A stretch of DNA of 64,000 bases from Phycicoccus sp. HDW14. Its GTDB lineage: Bacteria > Actinomycetota > Actinomycetes > Actinomycetales > Dermatophilaceae. Numbering within the stretch: position 1 is the stretch's first letter; every line of letters starts with the position of its first letter. Positions 1 to 9,214 of the stretch are shown here, piece after piece. Below the pieces are notes generated by a model. That model was not told the origin of the DNA, did not search any database, and saw nothing but the letters and a program-made list of their open reading frames with translations. The stretch is taken from contig NZ_CP049935.1 of assembly GCF_011383005.1 (NCBI RefSeq), positions 62,001-126,000 on the forward strand, read 5' to 3'. Made by a program: the position numbers and the translations under genes.

Positions 1-112
1 GCAGCCCTGCCAGACCTCCGGCGGGGCCTGCAGACGTTCCGTGCGCGGGCTTCTCGTGAGACGGCGACGGCGTGACCATCTCCGTCGTGCACTTCGAGCT
101 GATCGGGCCCGA

Positions 113-649
113 CCCCGAGCCCGGGCCCTCGGGCTGCGCCAGCCCGTCACCCAGCAGCCGCAGTACAGCCTCATCGTCCGCGAGATCGAGTGGGAGGTCG
201 TGCCCGCCGCCCTCGACGCCGGGATGGGCCTGCTGCCCTGGAGCCCGCTCGGCGGCGGGTGGCTCTCCGGCAAGTACCGCCGCGACGAGCGGCCCACCGG
301 CGACACCCGGCTCGGTGACGACCCGAACCGCGGGATGGAGGCCTACGACCGCCGGGGCAGCGACCGCACGTGGCGCGTCATCGACGTCGTGCAGCAGGTC
401 GCGGACGCCCGCGGGGTGTCGATGGCCGAGGTCGCGCTCTCCTGGGTCACCGACCGGCCGGCGGTCACGTCGACCATCCTCGGCGCCCGCACGACCGAGC
501 AGTTGCGGACCAACCTGGCGTCCGCGGACCTCGAGCTGTCGGACGACGAGCGCGCCGCGCTGGACGACGCCAGCGACCTCGGGGCCACCGACTACCCCTA
601 CGGCGAGATGGGCGTCGACCAGCGCAGCCGCGAACTCGCCGGCGGCTGA
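113..649 (+). pseudogene. Aldo/keto reductase, C-terminal part only
   Basis: The readable part matches the C-terminal half of an NADP-dependent aldo/keto reductase: a QPQYSLIVREIE stretch (barrel strand 6 region), LLPWSPLGGGWLSGKY, and a cofactor-loop segment ending in SSTILGAR-like VTSTILGARTTEQL, followed by the usual helical tail LSDDERAALDDAS. Family members are about 330 residues; here only about 178 are recognisable. The first ~110 bases of the window give no aldo/keto-reductase-like peptide in any frame, so the N-terminal half is either interrupted just inside the window or lost; the true 5' end cannot be judged. An SDR-type or sugar dehydrogenase is excluded by the motifs. Substrate cannot be inferred. 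Confidence 0.7.
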
Positions 650-653
650 CCGG

Positions 654-1304
654 TCACGGTGTCGGCTCCTGGTCTCCCGCCCGGCGGCCGAGGGTGGACC
701 ACCGGTCCCAGAGGCGTCGGAGCACACCGAGTACACCGACCACGACCCACAGCCGGACGAGCACGAGGCAGGCCCCGACGAGGGCGTCGTCCGAGCGCGC
801 GGGTCGCGACCACGTGAAGGACGCGGGGATGTCGAGTGCCGGCACGACGTCCGCCGCGTTCCAGCCGAGCATCGAGAGGACCTCGCGGGCCGTGGCCTCG
901 CCGCCGCACCGCTCGACCCCGGCGACGACCCGGCACGCGGGGATGTGCACTCCCCACTCGCGCGACAGCGACAGCGCGGCCGTCAGCAAGACCAGGAGCA
1001 GGGCGAAGAGCACGACGCTGCGCGAGAGGGCCGGCACGGGCCCGATGCGCTCCCAGTCCCTGAGCAGGGTGACCAGACCCACCACGAGCGCGGCGGTGGC
1101 GAGCACGACGAGGAACACCAGGCCCAGCCAGTCGTCGCCGGGGCCCGGTGTCGTCGCGGGCTCACTGGTGTCGAACCAGGCCAGTGCGAGGAGCCCGACG
1201 GCCAACGCCCACGACAGCCCGTGTCGGAGCCAGCGCGGCATCGTCCGTGCGCTCGTCGTCGACGTCGCGGCCTCGGTCGCGTCGGGAGCCGGACGGTCGT
1301 CCAC
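654..1304 (-). CDS. Multi-pass membrane protein of unknown function
   Basis: A 216-residue protein with about four hydrophobic segments: WALAVGLLALAWF, LGLVFLVVLATAALVVGLV, SVVLFALLLVLLTAALSL and ALVGACLVLVRLWVVVGVL. Between segments three and four is an extracytoplasmic-looking loop with two cysteines (HIPACRVVAGVERCGG) that could form a disulfide. The C-terminus is basic. I start at the GTG at 1304 because codons from there on have strongly G/C third positions; an ATG at 1241 (195 residues) just before the first membrane segment is a real alternative, and neither has a clear ribosome site. It lies downstream of, and on the same strand as, the serine hydrolase (stop 1382), possibly in one transcript. 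I do not recognise the family. Confidence 0.6.
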   Translation of the reverse strand: MDDRPAPDATEAATSTTSARTMPRWLRHGLSWALAVGLLALAWFDTSEPATTPGPGDDWLGLVFLVVLATAALVVGLVTLLRDWERIGPVPALSRSVVLFALLLVLLTAALSLSREWGVHIPACRVVAGVERCGGEATAREVLSMLGWNAADVVPALDIPASFTWSRPARSDDALVGACLVLVRLWVVVGVLGVLRRLWDRWSTLGRRAGDQEPTP

Positions 1305-1381
1305 GCGTCGATGGTCCACCCGGCGAGGGGCGCTGTGAAGCCCTGGCCCCGGCCCATCCGCAGGCGTCGCGCCGGGGTCGG

Positions 1382-2632
1382 TCAGAGCGGGACGATGTGG
1401 GCGTGGACGGCCGAGGCGACGACGTCGACGAGTGAGGGCGAGTCCTTGCCGACCTTGGAGTTCACGAGCAGGGCGAACGGCAGCCCGCCGGGGAGCCAGC
1501 CGGCGACCGCCTGCTCGAGCTGGTTCGTCGTGCTCTCCCAGCGTCCGGCCTTGAGGAAGTAGGGGCCGGCGTCGGTGCGGCCGCTGCGGTCGACGCCCCA
1601 GCCGCGCTCGAGCATCGCCCAGGCGTCCTTGCGGGGGACCATCGCACCTCCGGTGAAGGCGTCGAGCACCCCGACGAGCTCGTGGGCGGTCACGTGCCAC
1701 CCGGTCGTCGCGGACGTGGCGGACAGGTCGCCCGAGTTCCAGCCGCCCTGGGGCATCGGCCACCGGTAGGCCAGGACGTTGCCCGGTGCGCCGGCCGTCG
1801 CCGCCCCGGTCACGCCCGCCGGGCCGAAGACGTTGTCCTGCACGTAGTCGTGGTAGCCCTGGATGGTCAGCGCCTCCCACAGCCGGTCGTTGTCGTCCTC
1901 GGTGCCGCCGGGCACGGTCAGCGTCTGGTCGACGGCGCCGGTCAGCACGGGGATGAGGACGCGGAACATGCCGAAGTTGACGTTCTGGTAGGTCGCGTCG
2001 CCGAGCGGGACGCCGAGGAGCGCACCGCGAGCGGCCTGGGCCTTGAGCTCGCCGTAGTCGGCGAGGTCGGTGACCGGGTTGAAGAACCCCGACCGGTGCG
2101 TCAGCAGCATCTCGAAGGTGACCTTGTCGAGGCTCGGCCCGCGCGACCAGTAGAACGGCAGGTAGGGCCAGATCTCCGTCGCCGCGGGCGTGTTGGTGTC
2201 GGCCAGCGCCTTGCGGGCGGCCATCGCGGTGACGAGCTTGCTGACGCTGGCGACGTGCATCCGGGCGTCGACGGTCCAGTAGAGGTCGCCGTCGGGGGCG
2301 GTGCGCGCCCTCCCGGACTGGTGGGTCAGGCCGGGAGCACCGGCCACCGCCACCCGCAGGACGTACCCGGTGCAGCTGCCCTCGAGCGTGCCGACGAGGT
2401 CGCGGCCGAAGCCCGGGGGGTCGAGCCGGTGGAACGCCTGGGGCAGGGGCGCGACGTCGTCGGACAGCGCGACGCCCACCGAGCGTTCACCCAGCAGGCC
2501 CCCGAGCAGGGCGTCCCGGTTCGGTGGCTCGCGCAGGTCGGTGTGCAGGCGGTCGAGGTCGAGGGTCTGGAGCAGGGTCTCGCTGACCCCCGCGGCCAGT
2601 GCGTCCTCCAGCGCGTGGCGTGGTCCTGGCAC
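1382..2632 (-). CDS. Serine hydrolase, beta-lactamase/penicillin-binding-protein-like
   Basis: A 416-residue member of the class C beta-lactamase/D-alanyl-D-alanine-peptidase-like fold. The catalytic SxxK motif is S129-V-S-K132 in HVASVSKLV, and the second motif YxN is Y215-Q-N217 in ATYQNVNFG. The family-typical LLTHRSGF follows the SxxK motif as expected. No signal peptide is visible: the first 80 residues are a soluble-looking extension, so the protein may be cytoplasmic or leave by another route. The start is GTG at 2632, preceded by GGGAGAG about 6 bases upstream. Family members are esterases, peptidases or lactamases; substrate is not predictable. The gene is transcribed toward the membrane protein at 654-1304 and diverges from the gene at 2850. 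Confidence 0.85.
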   Translation of the reverse strand: MPGPRHALEDALAAGVSETLLQTLDLDRLHTDLREPPNRDALLGGLLGERSVGVALSDDVAPLPQAFHRLDPPGFGRDLVGTLEGSCTGYVLRVAVAGAPGLTHQSGRARTAPDGDLYWTVDARMHVASVSKLVTAMAARKALADTNTPAATEIWPYLPFYWSRGPSLDKVTFEMLLTHRSGFFNPVTDLADYGELKAQAARGALLGVPLGDATYQNVNFGMFRVLIPVLTGAVDQTLTVPGGTEDDNDRLWEALTIQGYHDYVQDNVFGPAGVTGAATAGAPGNVLAYRWPMPQGGWNSGDLSATSATTGWHVTAHELVGVLDAFTGGAMVPRKDAWAMLERGWGVDRSGRTDAGPYFLKAGRWESTTNQLEQAVAGWLPGGLPFALLVNSKVGKDSPSLVDVVASAVHAHIVPL

Positions 2633-2849
2633 GGTGCTCTCCCTTCACGACGTCCGGCGGCCGTCCGGTCCGGTGCCAGCGTCCTCCCGGCGGGGGCGCT
2701 CCGTCATCAGGGAAAGCACCGAGCCCGGTCGAGCCCTCCGGGGACGAGCGGACCGGGGCGCATGGTCACTTCGGGCTATAGGCACGGGCGACCCGTGGCC
2801 GCTTGAATGAAGGGCTGCGTGCTGAGGAACCCGGGAGAGGGGATGCTCG

Positions 2850-5279
2850 ATGCCGTCGACGTCTGGACACCGTGCGGGCTCACGAGCCCGCGAGGCCGAC
2901 TCCGGCCTCGCCAACGACCCGCACGAGGGCCACGAGCATCCTGACGACGACTGCGGGTGCGGTCACGGTGGCAGCCACGAGGGCAGCGGCGGTCTCATCG
3001 AGGGCTGCCGGATCTCGTTGCCGCCCAACGACGTCGTCGAGTCGATCGAGTTCGACAAGTTCTTCGTCGTCAACGCCCAGCTCGGCGACCTGAGTCGACC
3101 GGTGACCCTGTCGAGCTCGATGCAGGCCATGCGCAAGACCGGCTTCACGGCGGAGGAGATGGACACCGCGGCGCCGGAGGTGCTCATGGGCGCACCGCTG
3201 ACCAAGGGCAAGACCGAGTGGAACCAGGCGCGCCGCATCGGCGAGCGGCTCCAGGCCGGGCGTGGGGAGGCAGCGGCCCGGAAGGCGACGAGGGACACCG
3301 CCGACGGCCGCGAGACGCACGACACCGGGGTCAACGGGGGAGCGGTCACCGCCGGGGCCCGGCTGGCGTTCTACCTCCCGTACCGGCAGGACTGGAAGCT
3401 CCTCGGCTACAACCGCGGCCGGATGGTCAGCTCGATCACGCTCGGCCCGAGCGAGGAACAGACGATCGAGATCTTCACGTGGGACCGGTTCTCCCGCACC
3501 AGCGACTCCACGACGAGCTTCGAGCTCGAGCAGACGAACGAGTCGTCGGGCACCCGCCGCGACACGAGCGACATCAGCCGCGAGGTGACCCGCCAGTCCG
3601 GCTTCGAGGTGACGACCGACGCCAAGGTCGGGATGAAGCTCGAGGTCGTCAACGCCGACTTCTCGGCCGGCGCCAACGCGAGCAGCGGCCTCAACGAGGG
3701 CGACAAGAACGCCCGTCAGGCCGTGCGCGAGGCCACCTCGCGCGCCGCCACCACCGTGCGCTCCAGCCGGGTGCTCAAGGTCGTCGAGACGCGCGAGTCC
3801 GGTTCGGAGACAAGGGTCACGCGCACCATCCGCAACCCGAACTCCTGCCACACCCTGACCACGGCGTACTTCGAGGTGCTCGCCGACTACAGCGTGGAGA
3901 CCGCGCTGCGCGCCGACGCCATCAAGCTCGTCGTGCTGCTCGAGTCGGCGTCCCTGGCCCAGATCCGCACCTTCGACCGCGCGTACATCCGCTCGCACGA
4001 GCGCACCCTCACCCTGGCGCTGCTCGACTCGACCCTGCTGCCCGGGTTCGAGGCCGCACGCTACCTCGACGCCCGCGAGCGGGCCTGCGCCATCCTCTGC
4101 CAGGGCTGCGACTGCGGCTCGAGCAGTGCCCCGGCCCGCGACCCGGAGTGGGATGCCCTCGCCGCCGCCCTGCGGGCCCTCGGCACGGCCGTCGGCACGC
4201 TGCGCACCACGACGACGTTGGCCGGCGTCATCCGCTCGGCGATGGCCGACCCGACGAGCATCCCGGCCACCGTGCGGGACGCCTTCCACCGCTACATCTT
4301 CACGAGGGCGCTCGCGAGCAAGGCGCCGGGGCTGGTGCCCGGGCTCGGAGGGCTGGGCCTGTCCGCGCCCACGCCGGCCGTGGCCGACGCCGCGGCGGGC
4401 ATCATCAACGGGCTGTCGAGCGAGACCATCGACGCCCTGACCACCGTCCCGTCGCAGCTCGCCAACGACGTGTGGTGGGAGGTCTGGGCCGTCGTGGCCG
4501 CGGTCCTCGTCGACCCGATCGCGACGTCGATCACGACGGGGGTCATCGTCGGTGCGCTCGGCAACGGCACGTACAACGACGCCGGCCTGCTCAACGCGAT
4601 GGCCTCCGTCCGCACGACCTACGCCACGTGGCAGGCCCGTCAGGCCGAGCTGCGGCAGCTGGACGAGGCGCGCGCCGAGCTCGAGCGCATCCAGGCCGAG
4701 GAGCGGGCGCTGCGGGTGCTCGACGCGTTCCCGCTGCGCACGACGGCCGACCACCAGGAGCGGCTCGACGCGCTCGTCGCGCACCTCAACGACCCGCGCA
4801 ACATCGACCACTACCGGTTCGCGGTGTGGAACGAGCGCGCCGGCTCGGCCGACCCGCAGCTGCTGGCGCTCGCGATGGCCGGGCTCACCGAGGGGGCGCC
4901 GGTCGGCTCGGTCGACGACTACCTCGCGGTGCCGCTGCGCATCCCGGTGGGCTCGACGCTGGAGAGCTTCTTCACCACGAGCGTCGCGGCCCTGAAGAAG
5001 ATGTCGCCGGTCGACGTCGACGAGCACATCCTCCCGACCGCGGCGCTGTACGCCGAGGCCGTGCCGGGCGAGTGCTGCGCGTGCGAGGACGCCATCATCC
5101 GGCGCGAGGGGCTCGAGCTCGACCGGCTGGAGCTGGCGAACCGGTTGACGGAGACCGAGATCCAGCGGCGGCTGGCCAAGATCGAGGCCGACGACCTCAG
5201 CGGCCCGACGAACCCGGAGCCGTTCCCGGTGTCGGTCGAGCTCGTCGACCACACCGAGCCCGCCGGCGGGACGGGCTGA
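2850..5279 (+). CDS. Large protein with His/Cys-rich N-terminus, unknown function
   Basis: An 809-residue protein I cannot assign. Residues about 24-50 are rich in His, Asp and Cys (HEGHEHPDDDCGCGHGG), a plausible metal site. A conserved-looking beta-rich block follows (LAFYLPYRQDWKLLGYNRG, then SEEQTIEIFTWDRFS) and a long Ser/Thr/Glu region. Two further Cys clusters occur: ILCQGCDCGSS near residue 415 and GECCACEDAI near 745. A hydrophobic stretch near 550-575 could span or insert into a membrane, followed by a coiled coil (RQAELRQLDEARAELERI). No signal peptide. ATG 2850 is preceded by GGGAGAGGGG. Its stop is immediately followed by the GTG of the OmpA-domain gene, so the two are translationally linked. 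Envelope or injection-system association is possible but unproven. Confidence 0.75.
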   Translation: MPSTSGHRAGSRAREADSGLANDPHEGHEHPDDDCGCGHGGSHEGSGGLIEGCRISLPPNDVVESIEFDKFFVVNAQLGDLSRPVTLSSSMQAMRKTGFTAEEMDTAAPEVLMGAPLTKGKTEWNQARRIGERLQAGRGEAAARKATRDTADGRETHDTGVNGGAVTAGARLAFYLPYRQDWKLLGYNRGRMVSSITLGPSEEQTIEIFTWDRFSRTSDSTTSFELEQTNESSGTRRDTSDISREVTRQSGFEVTTDAKVGMKLEVVNADFSAGANASSGLNEGDKNARQAVREATSRAATTVRSSRVLKVVETRESGSETRVTRTIRNPNSCHTLTTAYFEVLADYSVETALRADAIKLVVLLESASLAQIRTFDRAYIRSHERTLTLALLDSTLLPGFEAARYLDARERACAILCQGCDCGSSSAPARDPEWDALAAALRALGTAVGTLRTTTTLAGVIRSAMADPTSIPATVRDAFHRYIFTRALASKAPGLVPGLGGLGLSAPTPAVADAAAGIINGLSSETIDALTTVPSQLANDVWWEVWAVVAAVLVDPIATSITTGVIVGALGNGTYNDAGLLNAMASVRTTYATWQARQAELRQLDEARAELERIQAEERALRVLDAFPLRTTADHQERLDALVAHLNDPRNIDHYRFAVWNERAGSADPQLLALAMAGLTEGAPVGSVDDYLAVPLRIPVGSTLESFFTTSVAALKKMSPVDVDEHILPTAALYAEAVPGECCACEDAIIRREGLELDRLELANRLTETEIQRRLAKIEADDLSGPTNPEPFPVSVELVDHTEPAGGTG

Positions 5280-6688
5280 GTGCCCACGAGGACCGCGCCG
5301 AGCCTCGCCGAGGAACGGGCGTGGTGGCGCGAGCACCCCGACCCCCAGGTCACCCGCACCGCCGACCGGCTGACCCTGTGGAACTACCCGGTGGCGGGGA
5401 CGGAGCTGGCACCGGCGCACGCGGCGGCGCTGCAGTCGTTCCTGGCGGTGCTGGCCCTGGCGCCGGCGCTCACCGCGACGAGCATCGAGATCGTCGGGCA
5501 CGCCAGCGTCACTGGAGAGGGCAACGACGGCATCGCGCGCCAGCGGGCCGAGAAGATCGCCGCCCACCTGCGCCGGCTCGGCTTCGTCAAGATGGATGTC
5601 TCGACCGCCGGCGCCGCTCAGCCGGCCGACCCCGGCACGAGCGGGCAGGCGCTGGCCCGCAACCGCCGGGTCGAGGTGACGCTGTACACGCCTGCGGTCG
5701 AGCCCGAACCGCGCCTCCCGATCGAGCCGTGGAAGCCGACGCCCACGGGTGGTGACCCGCCGTCGAACGGCGGCGTGGGTGGGTTCTTCGAGGTGCCGGT
5801 CGAGATCCAGCTCGACGACGTCGACGACGGCAAGGTCCACGCGACGCTGACGCTCGTCGCCAAGCTCAAGGTGAAGGTGACCCGCGGCGAGGCCAAGAAC
5901 GCGGAGGGCATCGTCCTCAAGGGCGGCAAGCTGTCGGCGAAGTTCGAGGCCGAGCTGGTCGGCCACCTCAAGGGCAAGCTCGGCTTCGACCCCGGGGGTG
6001 ACGGGAAGGCCCCCTCGGCCAAGGCCACGGTCGCGGGGCAGGTCTTCGGGTTCACCGTCGAGGCCGGCTTCCAGACCAAGCCACAGTTCTTCACGGTGAC
6101 GGTGTCGCTCGGCAAGGTGAAGGTCGAGCCGATCGAGCTCGAGGGGCTGACGTTCGACCTCGAGCTCGAGGGCCAGGTGCGCATCGACATCGGACCGTCG
6201 CCGCGGCTCATGGCGCGACTGGGCATCGCGGCCAGTGCGCCGGGGATCGTCGCGGTGGGCACGGTCGTCGGCACGGTCGTCGTCATCGCCGGGTGCGCCT
6301 ACCTCGTCGACGAGGCCAAGCGCGAGGGCTGCAGCTGGCGTTGAACGTCGCCGAGCGTGATGGCGCCGCGGCGCGGGTTGCGTACGAGGCGTTCGGGGCG
6401 ACCAAGGCTGCGGGAGTGAGGTTCTCGGCCCGACGGCTGGAGTGGTCGAGGGTGACGACCTCGGAGGCGGACGTGCGGGCGGCGTTCGAGTCCGGGCAGA
6501 GCGCGGTCGGGACGTGGCTGGACGGGCTGGGTGCGGGGAAGGCCGACAAGGTGGCGGCGTGGGCCACGGCGTACGCGACGAACGTCAACACCGACGACTT
6601 CGACCGCGTCACCGAGCAGGTCGTGCAGAAGTTCAGCCCCTACGAGAAGCAGCCTCCCGAGGTGCTGTCCGTCCTCCCGGATCTCTGA
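5280..6688 (+). CDS. OmpA-domain protein with beta-rich domain and membrane segment (one frameshift)
   Basis: Residues about 45-140 form an OmpA-C/MotB-like domain, seen in TSIEIVGHASVTGEGN, RQRAEKIAAHLRRLG and the ending ALARNRRVEVTLYTP; such domains bind peptidoglycan diaminopimelate. Next comes a Lys/Gly-rich repetitive beta domain (HATLTLVAKLKVKVTRG) and a hydrophobic segment APGIVAVGTVVGTVVVIAG. There is no signal peptide, which is odd for a peptidoglycan binder. The first frame stops at 6344 right after DEAKREG, but the adjacent frame continues with strongly coding codons as LQLALNVAERDGAAARVAYEAF to 6688. Adding one G in the GGG near 6325-6330 joins both into a 469-residue protein. I treat it as one gene; the alternative is a separate short downstream gene starting near 6340. 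Confidence 0.7.
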
Positions 6689-6848
6689 CCGGCACGCGAC
6701 AGCGTCACAGCGCGCTGGCTGGCTGCGTCATACCGCCCAGATACGGCTACTTCTCCAGATGCGTCACTGCGCCCACTTGGATGTGGCGCGCTTCGGTCAC
6801 CAGGCCCCGCCCTTGTCGCTCCGCTCTCGACCTCAGCCAGCGCCGGCC

Positions 6849-8208
6849 TCACTCCTTCGCGGGCCTGCCGAGCCACATGTCGCGAAGGTCGAAGTCGCCC
6901 GAAACTGGAATCGTCGTCTCGCCCTGCATCACGCCCTCCCTTCGGGCGGCGGTGGCGGTCCACGCCGCAGTCACGGAAGTGGGCAGGGAAGCGCCACGCA
7001 CTTCTAGCAACATCGGGTGATCCTCGAGGTTCACCCGCGACATGGGACGCAGAGCCTTGACGTTCAAGGTCACCGTGACGGACCCTCCGTTGCGGAAGCT
7101 CGCGTTGGTGTCGCTTGGGGCCTTGCGGGGAGCAAGTTCTGAAAAGCCGGGGAGGGCGCATGGGGGCGTAGCGACTGGACACCAGGCCGGAATCTGGAAG
7201 GGGGACAGGCCCCCACCGGCGTGGCGCCGTGGGAAGGACAGCAGTGCGCCTCACTTCTCCTTCCTCGGGCTCGTAGCCGAAGACCTCACCAGGGATATGA
7301 AGATCCACGCGCACATCTTCTAGGTTCTGCTCCGTGGAGTTCACAACGACAAAATGGCCCGCAGTCTGTGTGAATGGGATGTAGGTGGTGCGAGCCTCCT
7401 CCCTCAATAGAGCGCATTCCTCTCTCCACGCCTTGACGTGCGCCACGAACGCTTCGGGCGAACGCTTCTCGGGGATGGTGCGCTGGATCGCCTCAAGGAG
7501 AGTGCGGGCACCCTCCATGGGCCGAAGGCCGAGCTCGGCGCCTCGGAGCTTGTCGACGCCGGCTAACAACTCTGCAGCCTTGCCCTCGATCGGAAGGAGG
7601 AAGTCGGATTCTGCGAGGGTGAAGCTGTGCGCAGTTCCGATGAACTGGACCTCCAACTTGGGCAGCGACGCGGTTCGGGGATTAGCGCGTGCTACGAGAG
7701 CTTGGATCTCTCCAGGTGTCGCCTCGGACGTCTCTCCGTCGCGACGAACGTAGATGCGGCTGCCATTGATACCGTTCCCGTCGGCCATTGAGACGTGCAA
7801 ATGGTCGCCCTGAGCGCTGGGGCGCACGAGGATCACGAGTACTTCAGCGCCGCCCGACGTCTCGACCCATTGGATGGACCACTTAGGCTGAACGCCTGTG
7901 TAGCGGACGACTCGGCGGCGAAGTTCGTTGTTCTCGACGGATGCCGTCCCGGTGATCTGGCCGTCCTTCTCCACTCCGATAAACATCGCTGCGTGGCCGT
8001 CCAGGATCTCCGCGTGCTCACCCGGCGTTCGGTTAGCTGCGCCGAGGACGAACTTGGCGATCTTGGCCGCACCCTCCTTGCTACGCGGGTCAACGTCGCC
8101 TCCCTTTCGCTCGATTGCGTAGGACTCGATCCGGTCGTCGCGAGATGCGACGTGGACCACGAGCTCCACCCACTCGTCCGGCTCAATAGGCAAATGGGCG
8201 GGCAGCAT
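6849..8208 (-). CDS. AlbA_2/Schlafen-type putative nucleic-acid-binding protein, frameshifted
   Basis: The N-terminal ~150 residues match the AlbA_2 (Schlafen AAA-4) domain: RIESYAIERKGGD with the family Glu-x-Lys, then IAKFVLGAANRTPGE, AAMFIGVEKDGQITG, the usual 'remove or keep ordinary genes as N of remaining pattern'. The rest is helical then beta-rich. ATG 8208 has AAGGAG six bases upstream; an ATG 33 bases earlier lacks one. The frame leaves sense near 7130-7170: upstream it reads APRRWGPVPLPDSG, whereas the good continuation (DTNASFRNGGSVTVTLNVK to FDLRDMWLGRPAKE) is in the +1 frame, ending at 6849. Unlike other breaks in the window this needs one base removed or two added. The stretch has lower GC and rarer codons than its flanks, so recent transfer is likely. 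Some relatives act in phage defence; role here unknown. Confidence 0.65.
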
Positions 8209-8684
8209 CTGCGCTCCTTGGTGTCGGGTCCATTCACGCATCAGGGTATGTCCGTCGGCCGACAGTCGAGAGGAACCTGCGTCTACCCAACGCAGCTACC
8301 GCGGGCGTGTCAGGGCAAGGTGGGTACGCGGTCAGTATCGGAGCTGGCGCGGTCAGCACTCGGACAGCCATGCGTTGGCGGTAGGGCACCGATTCAGCGG
8401 TCTTCATGCACGCGAGCTGGCTCGTCGTCGAGCTCCCAGTATTCGTGAGGACACGTCTCGATCGGCCGCCCCTACGTGTTGTTGTTGTGCTGGGTTCGGC
8501 GGAGGGCCGATCGTCCAGCGTGGCCGAGACGGCCGTCTGGGATCGCGTTGGGCTTGGCCGCCGCGGTGTTGGTCGCCTCCCCTTCCTGTTGGTCCACCGG
8601 GGGCGCGGGTGGCCTGCCGCTGGGCGGCGGAGTTGAGCACGGCGACTCATGGGCTGGCGCGGTGGGGCAGCCACAATAGGTGAC
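8209..8684. other. Divergent intergenic region, 476 bp, no gene recognised
   Basis: This stretch separates the minus-strand AlbA_2-type gene from the plus-strand small membrane protein. Short open frames exist on both strands but have no ribosome sites, no recognisable peptides and mixed third-position composition, so I call none. It must hold promoters for both neighbours; the only clear signal is the AAGGAG ribosome site of the minus-strand gene at about 8215-8220. It may be degraded coding sequence of a former insertion. Confidence 0.5.
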
Positions 8685-9014
8685 ATGCGCGACCCATTGC
8701 AGTTCGCACGGCAGTTGCTGCCCCTCGTTGCGGCCATCGTGTTGCTCTACGTGGTGATCAAGTTGGCGCTCCGCTACGAGGTGGTGGGGGTGCTATTAGC
8801 TCTTGCCGGAGTGGGCGTCATCGTCTGGGGTTCGTGGTACGTGCTGGGGGCGCTCTCGCCTGAGAACCGCAGTAACGAGCTGAAGGAAATTGCGATCACC
8901 TTTGGAGTCGCAGCGGTCGTCGGTGGTGGCCTGCTCACGTTGTTCGGGGTCTGGACAGGAACCATCGCCGCGAAGAGGAAAGCCGCCCGCAGCTCGCCGG
9001 AACAACGTCCCTGA
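8685..9014 (+). CDS. Small membrane protein with three hydrophobic segments
   Basis: A 109-residue protein beginning MRDPLQFARQLL, with hydrophobic segments LLPLVAAIVLLYVVIKLAL, VVGVLLALAGVGVIVWGSWYV and ITFGVAAVVGGGLLTLFGVW, and a basic tail KRKAARSS that should face the cytoplasm by the positive-inside rule. I chose ATG 8685; an upstream in-frame ATG at 8649 would add 12 low-complexity residues. No ribosome site is convincing for either. It is divergent from the AlbA_2-type gene and convergent with the DinB gene. The family is not recognised. Confidence 0.55.
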   Translation: MRDPLQFARQLLPLVAAIVLLYVVIKLALRYEVVGVLLALAGVGVIVWGSWYVLGALSPENRSNELKEIAITFGVAAVVGGGLLTLFGVWTGTIAAKRKAARSSPEQRP

Positions 9015-9117
9015 AGGGCCCTACGCCCGGGAGGCTGCACCTGCGTCTCAGCGCCGCCTGACCGCCGTCGACGAGTGGATTCGGCGGTGCCACTGGCCTT
9101 GAACGCCCGTCCTACGA

Positions 9118-9133
9118 ATTCCTATTAAGGAAT
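9118..9133. terminator. AT-rich inverted repeat between convergent genes
   Basis: ATTCCT, loop ATTA, AGGAAT form a perfect 6-bp stem in the space between the plus-strand gene ending at 9014 and the minus-strand gene ending at 9215. The composition is strikingly AT-rich for this genome. A bidirectional terminator or a protein site are both possible; no T tract follows. Confidence 0.3.
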
Positions 9134-9214
9134 GGATGGCGTCGGAGACAACGGACCGGCGCGTCCGAGCGAGTAGGACTGGGTGACCGCACAGGCCGAT
9201 ATCCGAGGGAGCTT

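Noticed and set aside
72..1562. A 496-codon plus-strand frame over the first genes
   Set aside because: Its peptide is low-complexity Arg/Pro/Ser and conflicts with the aldo/keto reductase frame and the minus-strand membrane protein and hydrolase.
6293..6688. A separate 131-residue gene after the OmpA-domain gene
   Set aside because: Its first codons overlap the OmpA gene and it has no ribosome site; one added G fuses it in frame to the OmpA-domain protein, matching the error pattern seen elsewhere.
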